Source: Azolla caroliniana (lineage: Eukaryota > Polypodiophyta). Taken from it: a stretch of DNA of 64,000 nucleotides. Shown here piece after piece: positions 19,965 to 30,696 of this stretch. Where the stretch lies: the NCBI GenBank assembly GCA_043228905.1, contig JBHGNT010000007.1:8928001-8992000 (forward strand), in the 5' to 3' direction. Made by a program: the position numbers and the translations under genes. Under the pieces are notes generated by a model. That model had not been told where the DNA came from. It saw nothing but the letters and a program-made list of their open reading frames with translations, and searched no databases. Numbering within the stretch: the stretch's first letter is position 1; each line of letters begins with the position of its first letter.

Positions 19965-22159
19965 GTATGGGATTTCTCGTTAATCTGATCCGTTTCCAGC
20001 ACGTGTCTAGTTTATCAGTTGACAGCACCTTGGTCAGCATATCTGATCCATTCTCCTCCATGTGGATCTTCGTCAACACGAAGTCTTGATTTTCTACTCT
20101 CTAGTGATACCTCCGTTGGATGTGCTTCGTACAGGAATGGTAGGCCGCATTCTTCGCAAGGTGGATGACACTTTGACTATCGCAGTAGAGCCGGAATTCC
20201 TCCTGCCAAATCCCTAGCTCTCCAATGAAGTCCTTCATCCAAATTATCTCCTTGTCGGCTTCCACAGCTGTCATGTACTCTGCTTCCGTTGTTGACAGTG
20301 CAACGGATTCTGCAACCTTGACGACCATGATACAACTCCCCCTGCATAAGTCATGACATATCCGGATGTAGACTGGCTAGTATCCGCATGAGCTGACATA
20401 TCCAAATCCGTGAATCCGTCAAGTTGGGGTTTACCGGAGTCAAACTGGAGGCACATACTTGAGTTGCCTTTCAGATACCGGAGGCACATACTTGAGTTGC
20501 CTTTCAGATACCGGAGTATCCACTTGACCGCGTTCCAGTGCTCTCTTCCTGGATTGCTCATGAACCGGCTGACCACTCCGACAACATATGCAATATCCGG
20601 CCGGGTGCACACCATGGCGTACATTAAGCTTCCGACGACAGAGGCATATGGTATCTTCGTCATATCCAACTTCTCTGCCTTTGTCTTTGGGCTTTGATTT
20701 CAAGACAACTTGCAATTTTTTGGAAGTGTCGATCCGACCGGTTTCGCCTCCGACATGTTGAACCATTGAAGCACCTTTGTCACGTACTTCTCTTGTGACA
20801 ACCACAACAATTTCTTCAACCGGTCCCAGATGATGTGCATCCCCAAAATCTGTCTTGCCGGACCCAAGTCTTTCATTGAGAAGGTTCGGTTTAGGGCCTT
20901 CTTCAACATTCCTATCTTGACTTGGTCTCATCTGACGATCAATATGTCGTCCACATACACGAGCAATATCAGGAAATCTCCTCTGTCAAATTTCTTCACA
21001 AACACGCAATGATTAGCTTGCGTCTTGTCGTACCCTTGATCCATCATGAAGGAGTTAAACTTCCGGTACCATTGTCGGGGAGCTTGCTTCAAGCCGTATA
21101 GGCTCTTCTTCAACCGGCAAATCAGGTGCTCCTTCCCTCTCTCCACAAATCCTTCCGGTTGCTACATGTAGATTTCTTCTTCGAGGTCACCATGGAGGAA
21201 TGCAGTTTTGACATCTAGTTGCTCTAACTCCAGGTTCATGCTTGCCGTTATGCTCAATACCGTCCGGATGGATGACACCTTTACTACCGGGGCAAAGATC
21301 TCGTCGAAATCCACACCTTTGTTCTGTTGGAAACCCTTCACCACGATCCGGGCTTTGTACCTTGGTGGATTTCCAGCATCTCCCGGTTTCAGCTTGTACA
21401 CCCACTTGTTCCGAAGTGCCCTCTTTCCTTTCAGCAACTCCGTCAGTTCGTATTTGTGGTTCTCATTCATGGAACCCATCTCGTCCTACATGGCACTCAA
21501 CCACTTGCGGTTGTGGGTGTCTTTCTTTGCTTCTTCGAAGTTTTCCGGCTCCCCCTCATCGGTCAGCAATACGTGCTCTGCATCCGGAAATCTCTGGGGG
21601 GCTCTTCTCTCTCTAAGGGGGTATCTCCGCCTTTGCTCTTCAACTACCGGTTCCTCCGTTTATTCTTCATCTGAATTTGATTCGGGGTCTTGTCTGGTTC
21701 CAGTGTCGGCTTCCTCTTCTTCTTCTTCGGTCGGTTCGGTTTCAGCTCCGAATTTGGCCGGTTCGTCGAGTGTCATCCGGCTAACATCCGGTTTTCAATC
21801 GGGTAAGTCCTTGTGTCCTCAAGCCGGTTTTCATTGGATGATCCGGAGTTCATCACCTTCTTCTCCGACTCCCAGTCGGCAATGGTCCTGTCTTCCATGA
21901 AGACTATGTCCTGACACCGGAACACCTTCTTGTCGACCAGATCCCACACTCGGTAACTGAACTCATCGTCGTCGTATCCGAGGAATATGCATGGGCTAGA
22001 CTTCGCATCCAGCTTTGCTCTCTTGTCCTTTGCAACATGCATATAGGCGAGACACCCGAACACCTTCAGATGCCGGTAAGACACGTCTTTACCGGTCCAT
22101 ACTCTCTGTGGTGTGTCTCCGTCCAAGGGTGTTGAGGGTGATTTGTTTATCACATACAT
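19965..22159 (-). pseudogene. Copia B pol: integrase C-terminus, RT and RNase H
   Basis: Reading down from 22159: SPSTPLDGDTPQRVWTGKDV, HLKVFGCLAYMHV (integrase end), an acidic hinge, RT starting KWVYKLKPGDAGNPPRYKAR, FAPVVKVSSIRTVLSI, QLDVKTAFLHGDLEEEIYM, CRLKKSLYGLKQAPRQWY, LLVYVDDILIV (YVDD), LGMHIIWDRLKK, then YVVGVVSRFMSNPGREHW and RNase H YVMTYAGGVVSW, IWMKDFIGELG, YCDSQSVIHLAKNAAYHS. It resembles Tnt1-type (Tork) copia. A 33-bp in-frame tandem duplication is at 20447-20512. Stops break the frame (for example near 21164, 20927 and 20699). It is cut at 22159 by gypsy G. Confidence 0.88.
20447..20512 (-). repeat. 33-bp in-frame tandem duplication in copia B pol
   Basis: Two perfect units (20447-20479 and 20480-20512) encode the 11 residues RYLKGNSSMCL twice. 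The related copy at 53040-53090 has the segment once, so the duplication is specific to this copy. Confidence 0.95.
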
Positions 22160-22635
22160 TGTCGTAGTGTAATTCACACACTACGTGAAATATGTAGAAA
22201 AAAAAAATCTGATTGTAGTACGCATAAATAAATAAAAGAAAATATTAAAAATATTGTTACATACATAGGGCAAGATTCTAACCCTGTACCTCCATGTTAA
22301 CGATTTTAAGCCTTACCGTCGTACTAGCATATTATGAGCTTTAATGTTATACTAAACTTTATCCCATGTAAATATTCTAGATAAGCATGATAGAAAAAGT
22401 AATAAGGATTGATTAATATAAAATATTCTTGGGATTCACAATTTTGCCATCTATTTCTCTCTTACAATCTAAGAATCAATTAATACACTATACTCGTGGG
22501 ATTCACGATTTTCATATCTTCTTCTTGCAATCTTTTCCTAACTAACATTATATCATATTCTTCTTTCTCCTAGTCCAAAATCCCAGCGGTTCCCACCCGA
22601 CTCACGCAAACGATCCGACGCTGAAAGGCACGACA
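22160..22635 (+). mobile_element. 5' LTR of gypsy G, promoter part deleted
   Basis: Starts TGTCGTAGTG like the 3' LTR (28303). Matching sequence continues to ..gaaaggcacgaca. It is 476 bp against 651 bp for the 3' LTR. The missing ~175 bp lie after gatagaaaaagt (about 22400) and include the TATA box region present at 28671-28690. A tRNA-like B-box motif (rc agggttagaatcttgccc) is at 22268-22287. Confidence 0.85.
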
Positions 22636-22701
22636 CAAGTGATGAACCCGACGTGAAACCTAGGTTGCAAGGAGACGGAAAATCAACCGAAAACTAACAA
22701 T

Positions 22702-24714
22702 ATGATGGCGATGTTCAAGCGGATGCTACAAGAACAACGTGCGATGTCAGAGTTTGTGGCGGCAGTAGAACGGCTCGTGCAACGGAACGGGCAATTCAAC
22801 GGGAAGGATGTGTCACGATATTTGCGGTATTACAAGGCGGAAATGCTACGGTGCGGAATATCGGAAGGATTACAGGTGACATCCTTCAATCAGGTGCCTA
22901 CGGACGGGCTTCAAGGGAGTATCCACAGGATACAACAACAAAATCCGACGTGGGAAGCATTTGAAGATGCGCTAAAGACCACGTTCGCCATCAAGGACTC
23001 CTCCAAGGCAACGTGGAGAGGATTTGAAGACTGGGTGGAAACGCCATACAAGGGGCTGAAGGTCCTCGATGTGTTTTCGGGATTCGAAAGTCAATTCAGG
23101 AGGTTGTCCGCGAGAGATCAAGCTATCCTCGCACCAGACAAAGTGATCATGTTCTTACGAGCCATGGATATCCGAGACCGGAAAGATCTTAGAATGCTTC
23201 TAGAGGACACCACTACTTAGAGTGGCCTCACCAATACATGGGAAAACGTGCAAGATATCATCATGTGATACACAAAGAGGGGGCAATGGCTTGGTAGTGA
23301 AGAAAAGAGGGATTCAAAACCAATTTCGAAACCAAGATCCGGATTGAAAGACCATCAACCGTGGGCTTGGGAGACTACGACCGAGAAGGGAATCGATGCA
23401 ACCATGGTGGAGCAGTTGTTGAAGGAGATGGAGAATCTGAAAATCGCGATGGTGAAGAAGTCGGATGACCGTCCCACAAGTTCCAAGTATATGGACCGTC
23501 GATGCATATGGTGCGATAGCACCGAACATGATCGGCGGTATTATGACGAGCACAAGGAGGCGCTACGACGGGTCCTTATCTACTATGAAGGAAATCAGAT
23601 TCATTCGATGGACTCTCGGAAGCCACTCCGACCGAACTTCCGAAAAGGCGGCATGAAGAAGGTCCTAGAGAAGGAAATAGCGGCGAAAAGCAATTATGCA
23701 ACAACTTCGGGGATATGTGTGGGTGAGTCCTTTGGAGCAAAGGCGTCTTTTTGGCCGGAAGTGCTAGAAAACCCTGAGAAAACTGACTCTAATGAGATCC
23801 GAAGCACCGCGGAAGGCATCCGAGAAGCTACGGGATGGGAGTGCCCCGTCGATAAGAATAGCGTGTATGCCCTATGCCAATTACATGAGGTGTATGTAGA
23901 TGAGAAACGACAGCGCACGGATGATGCGATCAGACCATCAAAGACGCCGGAGAACTGGAACTCCGAAGGGAAGGGAAAAGGAAAAACAATTCTGGCATTC
24001 AAACTCACTTCGGACATCAAGCAACAAACAGACTTAAAAAAGGTGTTCGAGGAGAGAATCCTCAATAGCCGGGCAGATTTTTCGCTTTGGGAATTACTCG
24101 GAATAGCGAAGGAGTTCCACGATCTTCTTATGGATCTCGTGAAGAGAAAAAGACAAAATACAGAGGAAAATGCTCCAAGGGTGAATGCAAATACCGTTCT
24201 AATGATTGACACCAAAGTGGAGGATGAAATTCTGAACTCCCACTACACAAGGCCACACTGGGCACGCGCAACTACGGAGACTCCGGTCCAAATCGGAAAC
24301 ATCAAGGAGCTTGTACTAGCATTGATTGATCACGGATCGGAGATCAATTTGATGACCAAGGAGTTCTACCGAAAGGGGAAGTGGCCTATTAACACTAATC
24401 ATGGATGGAAGATCCGGGCAGCCACTAAAACAAGAGAAGATTTATTTGTGGCTTGTCTGAATGTGACGGTGAAGATCGGAGATGTGAAGATCGACCAAAA
24501 TTTCTTCGTGCAAGATGAGGTCTCACACTCCGTGATCCTCGGACAACCCTTTATCACGGCTTCACGGATGGAGACAAAGGTACTCGATGGCGGAGCGGCT
24601 TTTGCACAAATTCGGAGCCAAAGCGGACGGAAAACCATCCAATTCTTAACTATGCCATCAAATCACGAAAGGAACAAGAGAGAGCTCTTGTCCCAAACAA
24701 AAATGGATTTTTAA
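22702..24714 (+). pseudogene. Gypsy G gag and protease
   Basis: Begins MMAMFKRMLQEQRAMSEFVA. The gag includes RYLRYYKAEMLRCGISEG and FEDALKTTFAIKDSS. A degenerate knuckle CIWCDSTEHDRRYYDEHKEA lies near 23504-23563. The protease is ELVLALIDHGSEINLMTKEF (near 24310-24370), with D-H-G in place of the usual DTG/DSG, followed by SVILGQPFITASRM (near 24530). In-frame stops occur at 23218-23220, near 23266 and at 24712-24714. Gag-pol of G otherwise stays in the same frame. Proteases with the DHGS motif are not typical of the best-known plant gypsy clades. From memory they recall moss and fungal elements. Confidence 0.8.
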
Positions 24715-26718
24715 AGCGGACCGTTGCGTAGTGGGGAAGTGATAGTCCGAAAAGCCCTGATACCCCACACAGGAAGAAACCTCTCAGAGCAAAACAAGTA
24801 CGAATCGGTCTAGATATGGCATCTACGTACACAGCCGTGACCAAAGTTATGAAGGAAGAATTCCAACAGGTGCAAGATGAGTTATGGTCTGCATCAATAA
24901 TAAAAGAAGATGAAGAAATCGTGGGAGTAGTCGAAGAAGTGTTTTATGGGAACACACTACAACGGCTTTGAAGAGCTTGTAGAAGAGAATAGCCAAGGAG
25001 ACCGGGTAGTTCCAGTGGAATCGGTCGAGATGTACGAGATCATCGCGAAAATGGGGCCGGATGCGCTTCGCAAAGAAGAAGCAATGGTATGTACGAAATA
25101 TAAGACCATGGAAAAGAAGGTGAAACTGGTCGCGGGACCGCTACCCATCAATAATGAACAAAAGAGGAAAGAATTCTTGGGAGATCCAACACTTCGGAAG
25201 TCCGTGGATATCGGACATGCCTTCATGGATGAGACCCAGAAGAAACTTTGGATCGGTGGAGGTGGTTTCCTCTCACAGAATGAAGAAGAACAGTTTTGTG
25301 AGATGTTTGAGCAGCATGGAAGAGCATTTGCATTCACATCGAGAGAGATAGGGTGCGTTGATCTGAAGATAGTGGAGCCGATGGTGATCTTCACGATTGA
25401 TCATGCGTCGTGGAACCTGAAGCCGATTCCGGTGCCACGGGCGCATATTCCGAAAATCATTGACTTGCTCAAGGAGAAGGTGGTGATGGGATTCTAGAGC
25501 CATCAAACGCTCGTACTCAAATTGATGGTTTACGATTCTGAAGAAGAATGGGTCACTCTCATTTATTCAAGACTTGCAACCGGTGAACAAGGTCACGATC
25601 CGGAACTCCAGAGTCGGTCCGATAGTGGACGAATTTGCGGAAGCGTTCTCCGGTCACCCGATATACTCCATCGGAGACCTATACTCTAGTATGACCAATT
25701 CCAACTAGCCGTGGAGAACCGAGACATCACTACCATGCGAACACCAATAGGATTAGTCTGGATGTACACGCTACCACAAGGCGCGATGAACTCAGTCGCA
25801 CATATGATGAATGCGATGAACAAGGTGCTCCGGGACTACATTCCAGAGATAACGATGTCGTTCCTAGATGACATTCCAATAAAAGGATGTGCGGTGGAAG
25901 AAAAAGATGAGACTATGGATGATCGGGGATGCCAAAAGTTCGTAGTCGACCATATTCGTGATTGCGAGAAAGTGTTACGGAAGTTAGAAGATGTGCACCT
26001 AACAATCTCCGGAGAGAAGTCGGCATGCCGACAAGAAGAAATATTGGTAGTCGGACATCTATGTGGGCCCTACGGCCGAAGACCGTCACCAGTCAAGATC
26101 AATGCAATTCAAGCTATGAAAGAAATATGTGAGTCACAATCCGAAATCCGTAGATTTCTTGGGGCATGTGCATTCTACCACATATGGATTCCGCACTATG
26201 CACACATTGCGGACCCACTCTATCACTTGTTGCGGAAGGGGAAGAAGTTGGAATGGAAACCGGAACATACCAAAGTCGTGAAGAAGCTCAAGAAATCACT
26301 ACAGAGGGCAAAACCACTTATGAAACCGAACTATGATCGACCGATTATAGTAACGGTTGATACAAGTCCAACCGGGATCGGATGGGTCATCAAACAAGCC
26401 GATTCAGATGGTTCACGATATCCGATCCGATTCGGAACAAAGGTTCTCAACGGAAGGCAACGCGGATATGCACAAGTTAAAAGAGAATTATGGGGAGTCG
26501 TGTCGGCGATAAAATCAGATCGAGATTACTTGATTGGAGCCGAAGTGGTGATCGAAACGGATTGTCTTCCGATACTCGGGATGATGTGGTGTTGCACAAT
26601 ACCGGATGTGGCTATGCTAAGATGGATTGCATATGTAAAGTCACTTAATTCGGAGATACAACACATCTCCGGAAAAGACAACGCGGTAGCGGATATGCTA
26701 TCAAGGGCACAGTTCTGA
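24715..26718 (+). pseudogene. Gypsy G reverse transcriptase and RNase H
   Basis: A linker with FLGDPTLRKSVDIGHAFMDE (near 25180) precedes RT. RT blocks include TTMRTPIGLVWMYTLPQGAM (25731-25790) and TMSFLDDIPIKG (FLDD active site, near 25855). The thumb region is followed by RRFLGACAFYHIWIPHYAHI and tethered RNase H with VTVDTSPTGIGWVIKQADS (near 26350), LWGVVSAIKSDRDYLIG and HISGKDNAVADMLSRAQF. Stops are at 25495 and 26716. Frame excursions that cancel out occur near 24810-24945 and 25500-25700. Confidence 0.88.
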
Positions 26719-28203
26719 GCCGACATAGCTGAATCCGATAATGAAGAAGTTTCCAAAAACTACTTTACTTCGGAGCACATATGCTGGGTGAACGTAATCC
26801 GAGAATTCCGGGAAGAAGAATACGAGGGAGAAAGTTTGTTGATCAGGAAAGTGTTACAAGAAATCGAGGAATCATCAGACAATAAAGAAAAGAGAGCCAA
26901 GATCCGAAGAAAGAAGCGGCAAATCCAAAAGTTTTTCTTGAACAATGGATTAATCTGGAGGGAGCCGAAAAGACCAAATGGTATACCACTACGGGTAGTC
27001 GGAACAAAAGATCAACAAAACCGGATAATGTCCAAATTTAACGAATCCGATTGGACAGGACATCGGGGAATATGGGCAACATTTGCGAAGATCAAACAAA
27101 AATATTGGTGGAAGAATATGTACAAAGATGTAGCGGAGTTCACGGAAAGTTGTGAGAAATGTCAAATCTACTCCAAAGTTCCACACCGAGATGAATTACA
27201 TCCAACATTCTCACCGACAATCAACTTCAAATGGATGGTTGACATTGTGGCCATGTCAACCGGGATCGGACAAAAGAAGTACTTGGTGTTAGCCCGGGAA
27301 GATCTAACAAACCAAGTAGAAGGACGGGCACTACAAAGGAAAACATGTTCCGCGGTATGCCATTTTCTCTTGGAAGAAGTGTTCTGCAGGTACGGGTACG
27401 TCGGACAAGTGATTACGGATTGGGGAGAACTTGACACTGATAAAGCAAGGGAATTCTTCATTAGACATGGAGTACAATTAACACTAACCACGACATACAA
27501 TCCGGAAGCCAACGGGAAGGTCGAACGACAACATAATCCAATCGTCAAAGCACTTGCAAAAGCATGCGACGGAAGGGTGAAGGATTGGCCGCAGATGCTC
27601 TTGTATGCACTATGGGCGGATCGCACGACACATAGTTCCGTGACCGGTTATATGCCAACCGAACTTATGACCGGACAAGCACCGGTAATGCCGACGGAAA
27701 CCGCAATTGGAACATGGACAATACTACCATGGAAGGAATAAATGAGTCGGGAAGAACTACTAGTGGTCTAGATACGACAACTAGAGGGAAGACTGGAAGA
27801 CATTGCGGAAGCAACACGCCGACAACAGAAAGCGCGATTCCGGAACAAAGGTCGATTCGACACAAAGCATCGACTACGACCACGGAAGATTGAAGAAGGA
27901 GATTGGGTGATCGTCTATGATAGTAGTTTGGATCATCAACATACAACAATACGGAAGTTTGCTAAAAGGTGGTTCGGGCCATACGAGGTTCAGAAAGTTT
28001 CCGACCATGGAACTTACCGACTATGCGAGTTGGATGGAACAGTACTACGGGTGCCTATAGCAGGGAAACGGGTGAAGATTTTCAAGAAGCGGACTGACGA
28101 CGAACCTTATGTAATCTTAGACAAGACCAACAATGAGGAGCAATCGGACAAAGATCGTGGTGATGCAGGAAGCGAAAGAATGTGGACTACAATTGATAAT
28201 TGA
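26719..28203 (+). pseudogene. Gypsy G integrase
   Basis: The HHCC zinc region includes HRGIWATFAKIKQKYWW and CEKCQIYSK (near 27060-27165). The core has catalytic Asp in MVDIVAMSTG (near 27237), Asp in VITDWGELDTDKAREF (near 27412) and Glu in NGKVERQHN (near 27512). After a stop at 27739, a C-terminal domain has FAKRWFGPYEV (GPY/F motif, near 27958-27990) and ELDGTVLRVPIAGKRVKIFK. The frame closes with TGA at 28201-28203. Confidence 0.88.
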
Positions 28204-28290
28204 CATAAGGGGAGAATCAGAGAGTGCTACGGATGAAGGCGAATAACAAGCATCGGGAACTTCGGCACATACCGGAGGATGTGCGGGTTA

Positions 28291-28302
28291 GGAGGGGGCG
28301 AG
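28291..28302 (+). other. Polypurine tract of gypsy G
   Basis: GGAGGGGGCGAG lies directly before the 3' LTR start TGTCGTAG, the expected place for plus-strand priming. Confidence 0.75.
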
Positions 28303-28953
28303 TGTCGTAGTGTAATTCACACACTACATGAAATATGTAAAAAATATATATCTGATTGTAGTACGCATAAATAAATAAAAGAAAATATTAAAAAATTTAT
28401 TACATGCATAGGGCAGGATTCAAACCATGTACCTCCATGTTAACGATTTTAAGCCTTACCACTATACTAGCATATTATGAGTTTTAAGGTTATACTAAAC
28501 TTTATCCCATGTAAATATTCTAGATAAGCATGATAGAAAAAGTTATTCATGCATACACACTCGAGTTAAAAGAAAAGATGTGATAGATAGTTAATCATAC
28601 ACATGTAGTGTGCATGAAAACTAAAGTTAGAAAAAGCATGATGCGTGCATGTGATAAACTTAGACTCTTCCATCACTATATAAGGAAGAGAGAAATATGT
28701 ATATGGTTGTTGATTTTTTATAAGGATTGATTAATATAAAATATTCGTGGGATTCACGATTTTACCATCTATTTCTTTCTTACAATCTAAGTATCAATTA
28801 ATACACTATACTCGTGGGATTCATGATTTTCATATCTTCTTCTTGCAATCTTTTCCTAACTAACATTATATCATATTCTTCTTTCTCCTAGTCCAAAACC
28901 CTAGCGGTTCCCACCCGACTCACGCATACGATCCGGAGCCGAAAGGCACAACA
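28303..28953 (+). mobile_element. 3' LTR of gypsy G
   Basis: 651 bp, TGTCGTAG..GCACAACA. It has the TATA box cactatataaggaag near 28675, a tRNA-like module (rc B box tggtttgaatcctgccc at 28413-28430), and a repeated motif gtgggattca(c/t)gatttt near 28748 and 28815. Flanks differ (copia B pol on the left, F gag on the right) and no 5-bp target duplication is found. This fits a deletion next to this LTR. Confidence 0.85.
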
Positions 28954-29304
28954 ACGTGTTCCAGAAAGGACACCATGTGTTAGTGGCTAAGTCCAGCCCA
29001 GGAGTAACAATACAAGACTCTACTTGCCGCCTGCTCCCACACCGGAAAATCCTTGTGTGCCAGTATTGGCGCTACGTCATTCTCTCCATGGATGTAACTC
29101 CAGTAGCAATACCCGAGCAGGTATTGGTGCATCTTGTACTCCCATGATTTGTAGTTGTTTCTATCCAACATCTCTATCGGAAGAGCACCACCCATTCCTC
29201 TATCCATTTTCTTCTTCTTGTTTGTATTGCTTCAGGGATTAGAGTGTCTGTTTTGAAACGCTTGTCGGCAGCAAAGGATTCTCAAACCTCGCGCTCTAAT
29301 ACCA
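28954..29304 (-). pseudogene. Copia F gag N-terminus and primer-binding site
   Basis: Gag starts at 29207 with MDRGMGGALPIEMLDRNNYK, then MHQYLLGYCYWSYI, HKDFPVWEQAASRVLYC. This closely matches copia A gag (51730-52061). It is truncated at 28954 by G. Between gag and LTR, the primer-binding site (rc of gctctaatacca, 29293-29304, one mismatch from the Met-tRNA site) touches the LTR directly. Confidence 0.8.
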
Positions 29305-29715
29305 TGAAAATATTTGTCTGGAAGCTTAACAGAACACAACCAGCTCAACCGGACAATAACAAAGAAAACACAGAGAATCAATGAGGAACTCGGAAGAGAC
29401 AGAGAAAGAGCAGGAAAACATAGAAGCTCAATTCAAAATAATATGTTCTTTATAGAAACAAATGTGCTCAAAGAGCACTTTTATACAAGTCCTTCAAGAA
29501 TGGTCATAAGTATTGACAAGTACTTTAATGCTCATAACTGAGCTACTAACACTAATTCCTAAAAATATAACTACCTACTAAACTAGGAGCGTAGGTCTCT
29601 AATGGCCTACCGGTTCCCCGCAGATCCTGTTCTGCAATCCGACTCACCGATCCGATCCAAGCCTAGCCAATCGTTCTTCATCCAATCTGGTCAATGTTGA
29701 GCTTACTTCTCAACA
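29305..29715 (-). mobile_element. 5' LTR of copia F
   Basis: 411 bp, TGAAAAT..CTCAACA on the + strand. It matches 14886-15293 plus 15670-15698, confirming the pair. It includes a GA-rich run near 29390-29415 and a TATA-like box (rc of gcacttttatacaag). Confidence 0.85.
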
Positions 29716-30166
29716 CATTCGCCAACAGCTGCCTGGAGCTAAACCTGGACGAAACGATCAACCTAATCCTCATAGAGGACATTCGACGAAAATCGATGGG
29801 ACTCACCATCGACGACTCGGTAGAAGCCCACCACTCGACCAAACAAGCCGGAAAAACAATATGAAGAATCGGTCAGTCGAGAAGGAGGATCGACAACCGA
29901 CAGTGGTCGAAGTCGAGGAATAGTCGCTCAAGTGTTTTCTACACCCATTGCAAAAAGTTTGGTCACGATGACTCTAACTGTTGGTCGATCAAGAAGGAGA
30001 GCGGTCAGTGATTCGAGCAGAATCCAAGACAGTCGACATCTTCACAAAAGCCTTGTGGACCGACAAGCTTCGGCAATTTTCGACCTATGCCTTGCCGAGC
30101 TTGAGGGGGAGTGATAGTCGACCTAATAGCTAACTCAGTCATGACATGGTTAGGCTTGAAGGGGCA
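29716..30166 (+). pseudogene. Copia E: rest of gag joined to RNase H tail
   Basis: Gag resumes as ANSCLELNLDETINLILIED, RRKSMGLTIDDS, and a degenerate zinc knuckle HCKKFGHDDSNCW (first Cys lost). At about 30025 it jumps to the RNase H end VDIFTKALWTDKLRQF, then a polypurine tract CTTGAGGGGGAG (30100-30111). Protease, integrase and RT are deleted. A second polypurine stretch CTTGAAGGGG (30155-30164) lies just before the next LTR, 43 bases on. Confidence 0.75.
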
Positions 30167-30540
30167 TGTTGAGAATCAAACTCAACCTAGTCTAATGTGT
30201 GAACACTCCCTTTGAGAATGTATGAGCATTTAAAGGTCAAAGGTCACCACTAACTTTCCAACATTAACTATGTGTCATAGAATCATATTCTATGACACAT
30301 AACTAATGAGTTTCCACATTCCCCATGACACATGAGCTTCAATGAGAGAATGTAGAGAGAGGGCGACTTTATATAAAGCACCTCTCTCCCTCTTTTATAC
30401 TTGGTTGTTTTCTATTGTATTTCTTACTCCTTGTTAATATACATTTAAGTCCTTTTATTTTCCTATCTATCTTATGCCTCTTCTCTCCTCTTTCATACAC
30501 ACATAACACACATCTCTAATCTATTCTGCATAAGATAATT
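30167..30540 (+). mobile_element. LTR following the copia E remnant
   Basis: TGTTGAGAATC start after a purine tract. It matches the solo LTR at 15294-15669 on the opposite strand, including the palindrome at 30269-30301, the TATA box actttatataaagc near 30370 and CT-rich leader. It is not homologous to the LTR at 14072-14352, so the two ends of E do not pair. The 3' limit is approximate. Confidence 0.7.
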
Positions 30541-30696
30541 ACTCTAGTTAATTATTTACAATCTCATTGCATAATAATGACACGTGTTTCTAGAGCGCCA
30601 TGAGATTTCCGGAGTTCACAAATCTTCTTCAAGGTGGAATTAAGAAAATTTTATATTTGAAAAAAATACAACTCACTAGGATTACCCCAGGTGTAG

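Larger units (their letters stand above)
14886..29715 (-). mobile_element. Copia F, host of a nested insertion stack
   Basis: Outer limits are two F LTRs in the same (-) orientation. The 3' LTR is 14886-15698 (itself split by a solo LTR at 15294-15669), and the 5' LTR is 29305-29715. A near-perfect 5-bp target duplication (cattt/cattc) lies inside E gag. Remaining F coding is RNase H plus extension (15699-16684) and the gag N-terminus (28954-29207). Everything between is gypsy D, copia B and gypsy G. F's protease, integrase and RT are missing, so a deletion removed them, probably on the right side of G. Confidence 0.75.

Noticed and set aside
21208-21900. 230-codon open frame on the + strand
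   Set aside because: Antisense shadow of the copia B RT/hinge, which reads correctly with motifs on the - strand.
23694-24215. 173-codon open frame on the - strand
   Set aside because: Antisense shadow of gypsy G gag.
22155-28958. Target duplication for gypsy G
   Set aside because: Left flank tacat and right flank acgtg do not match, and the two sides belong to different host elements.
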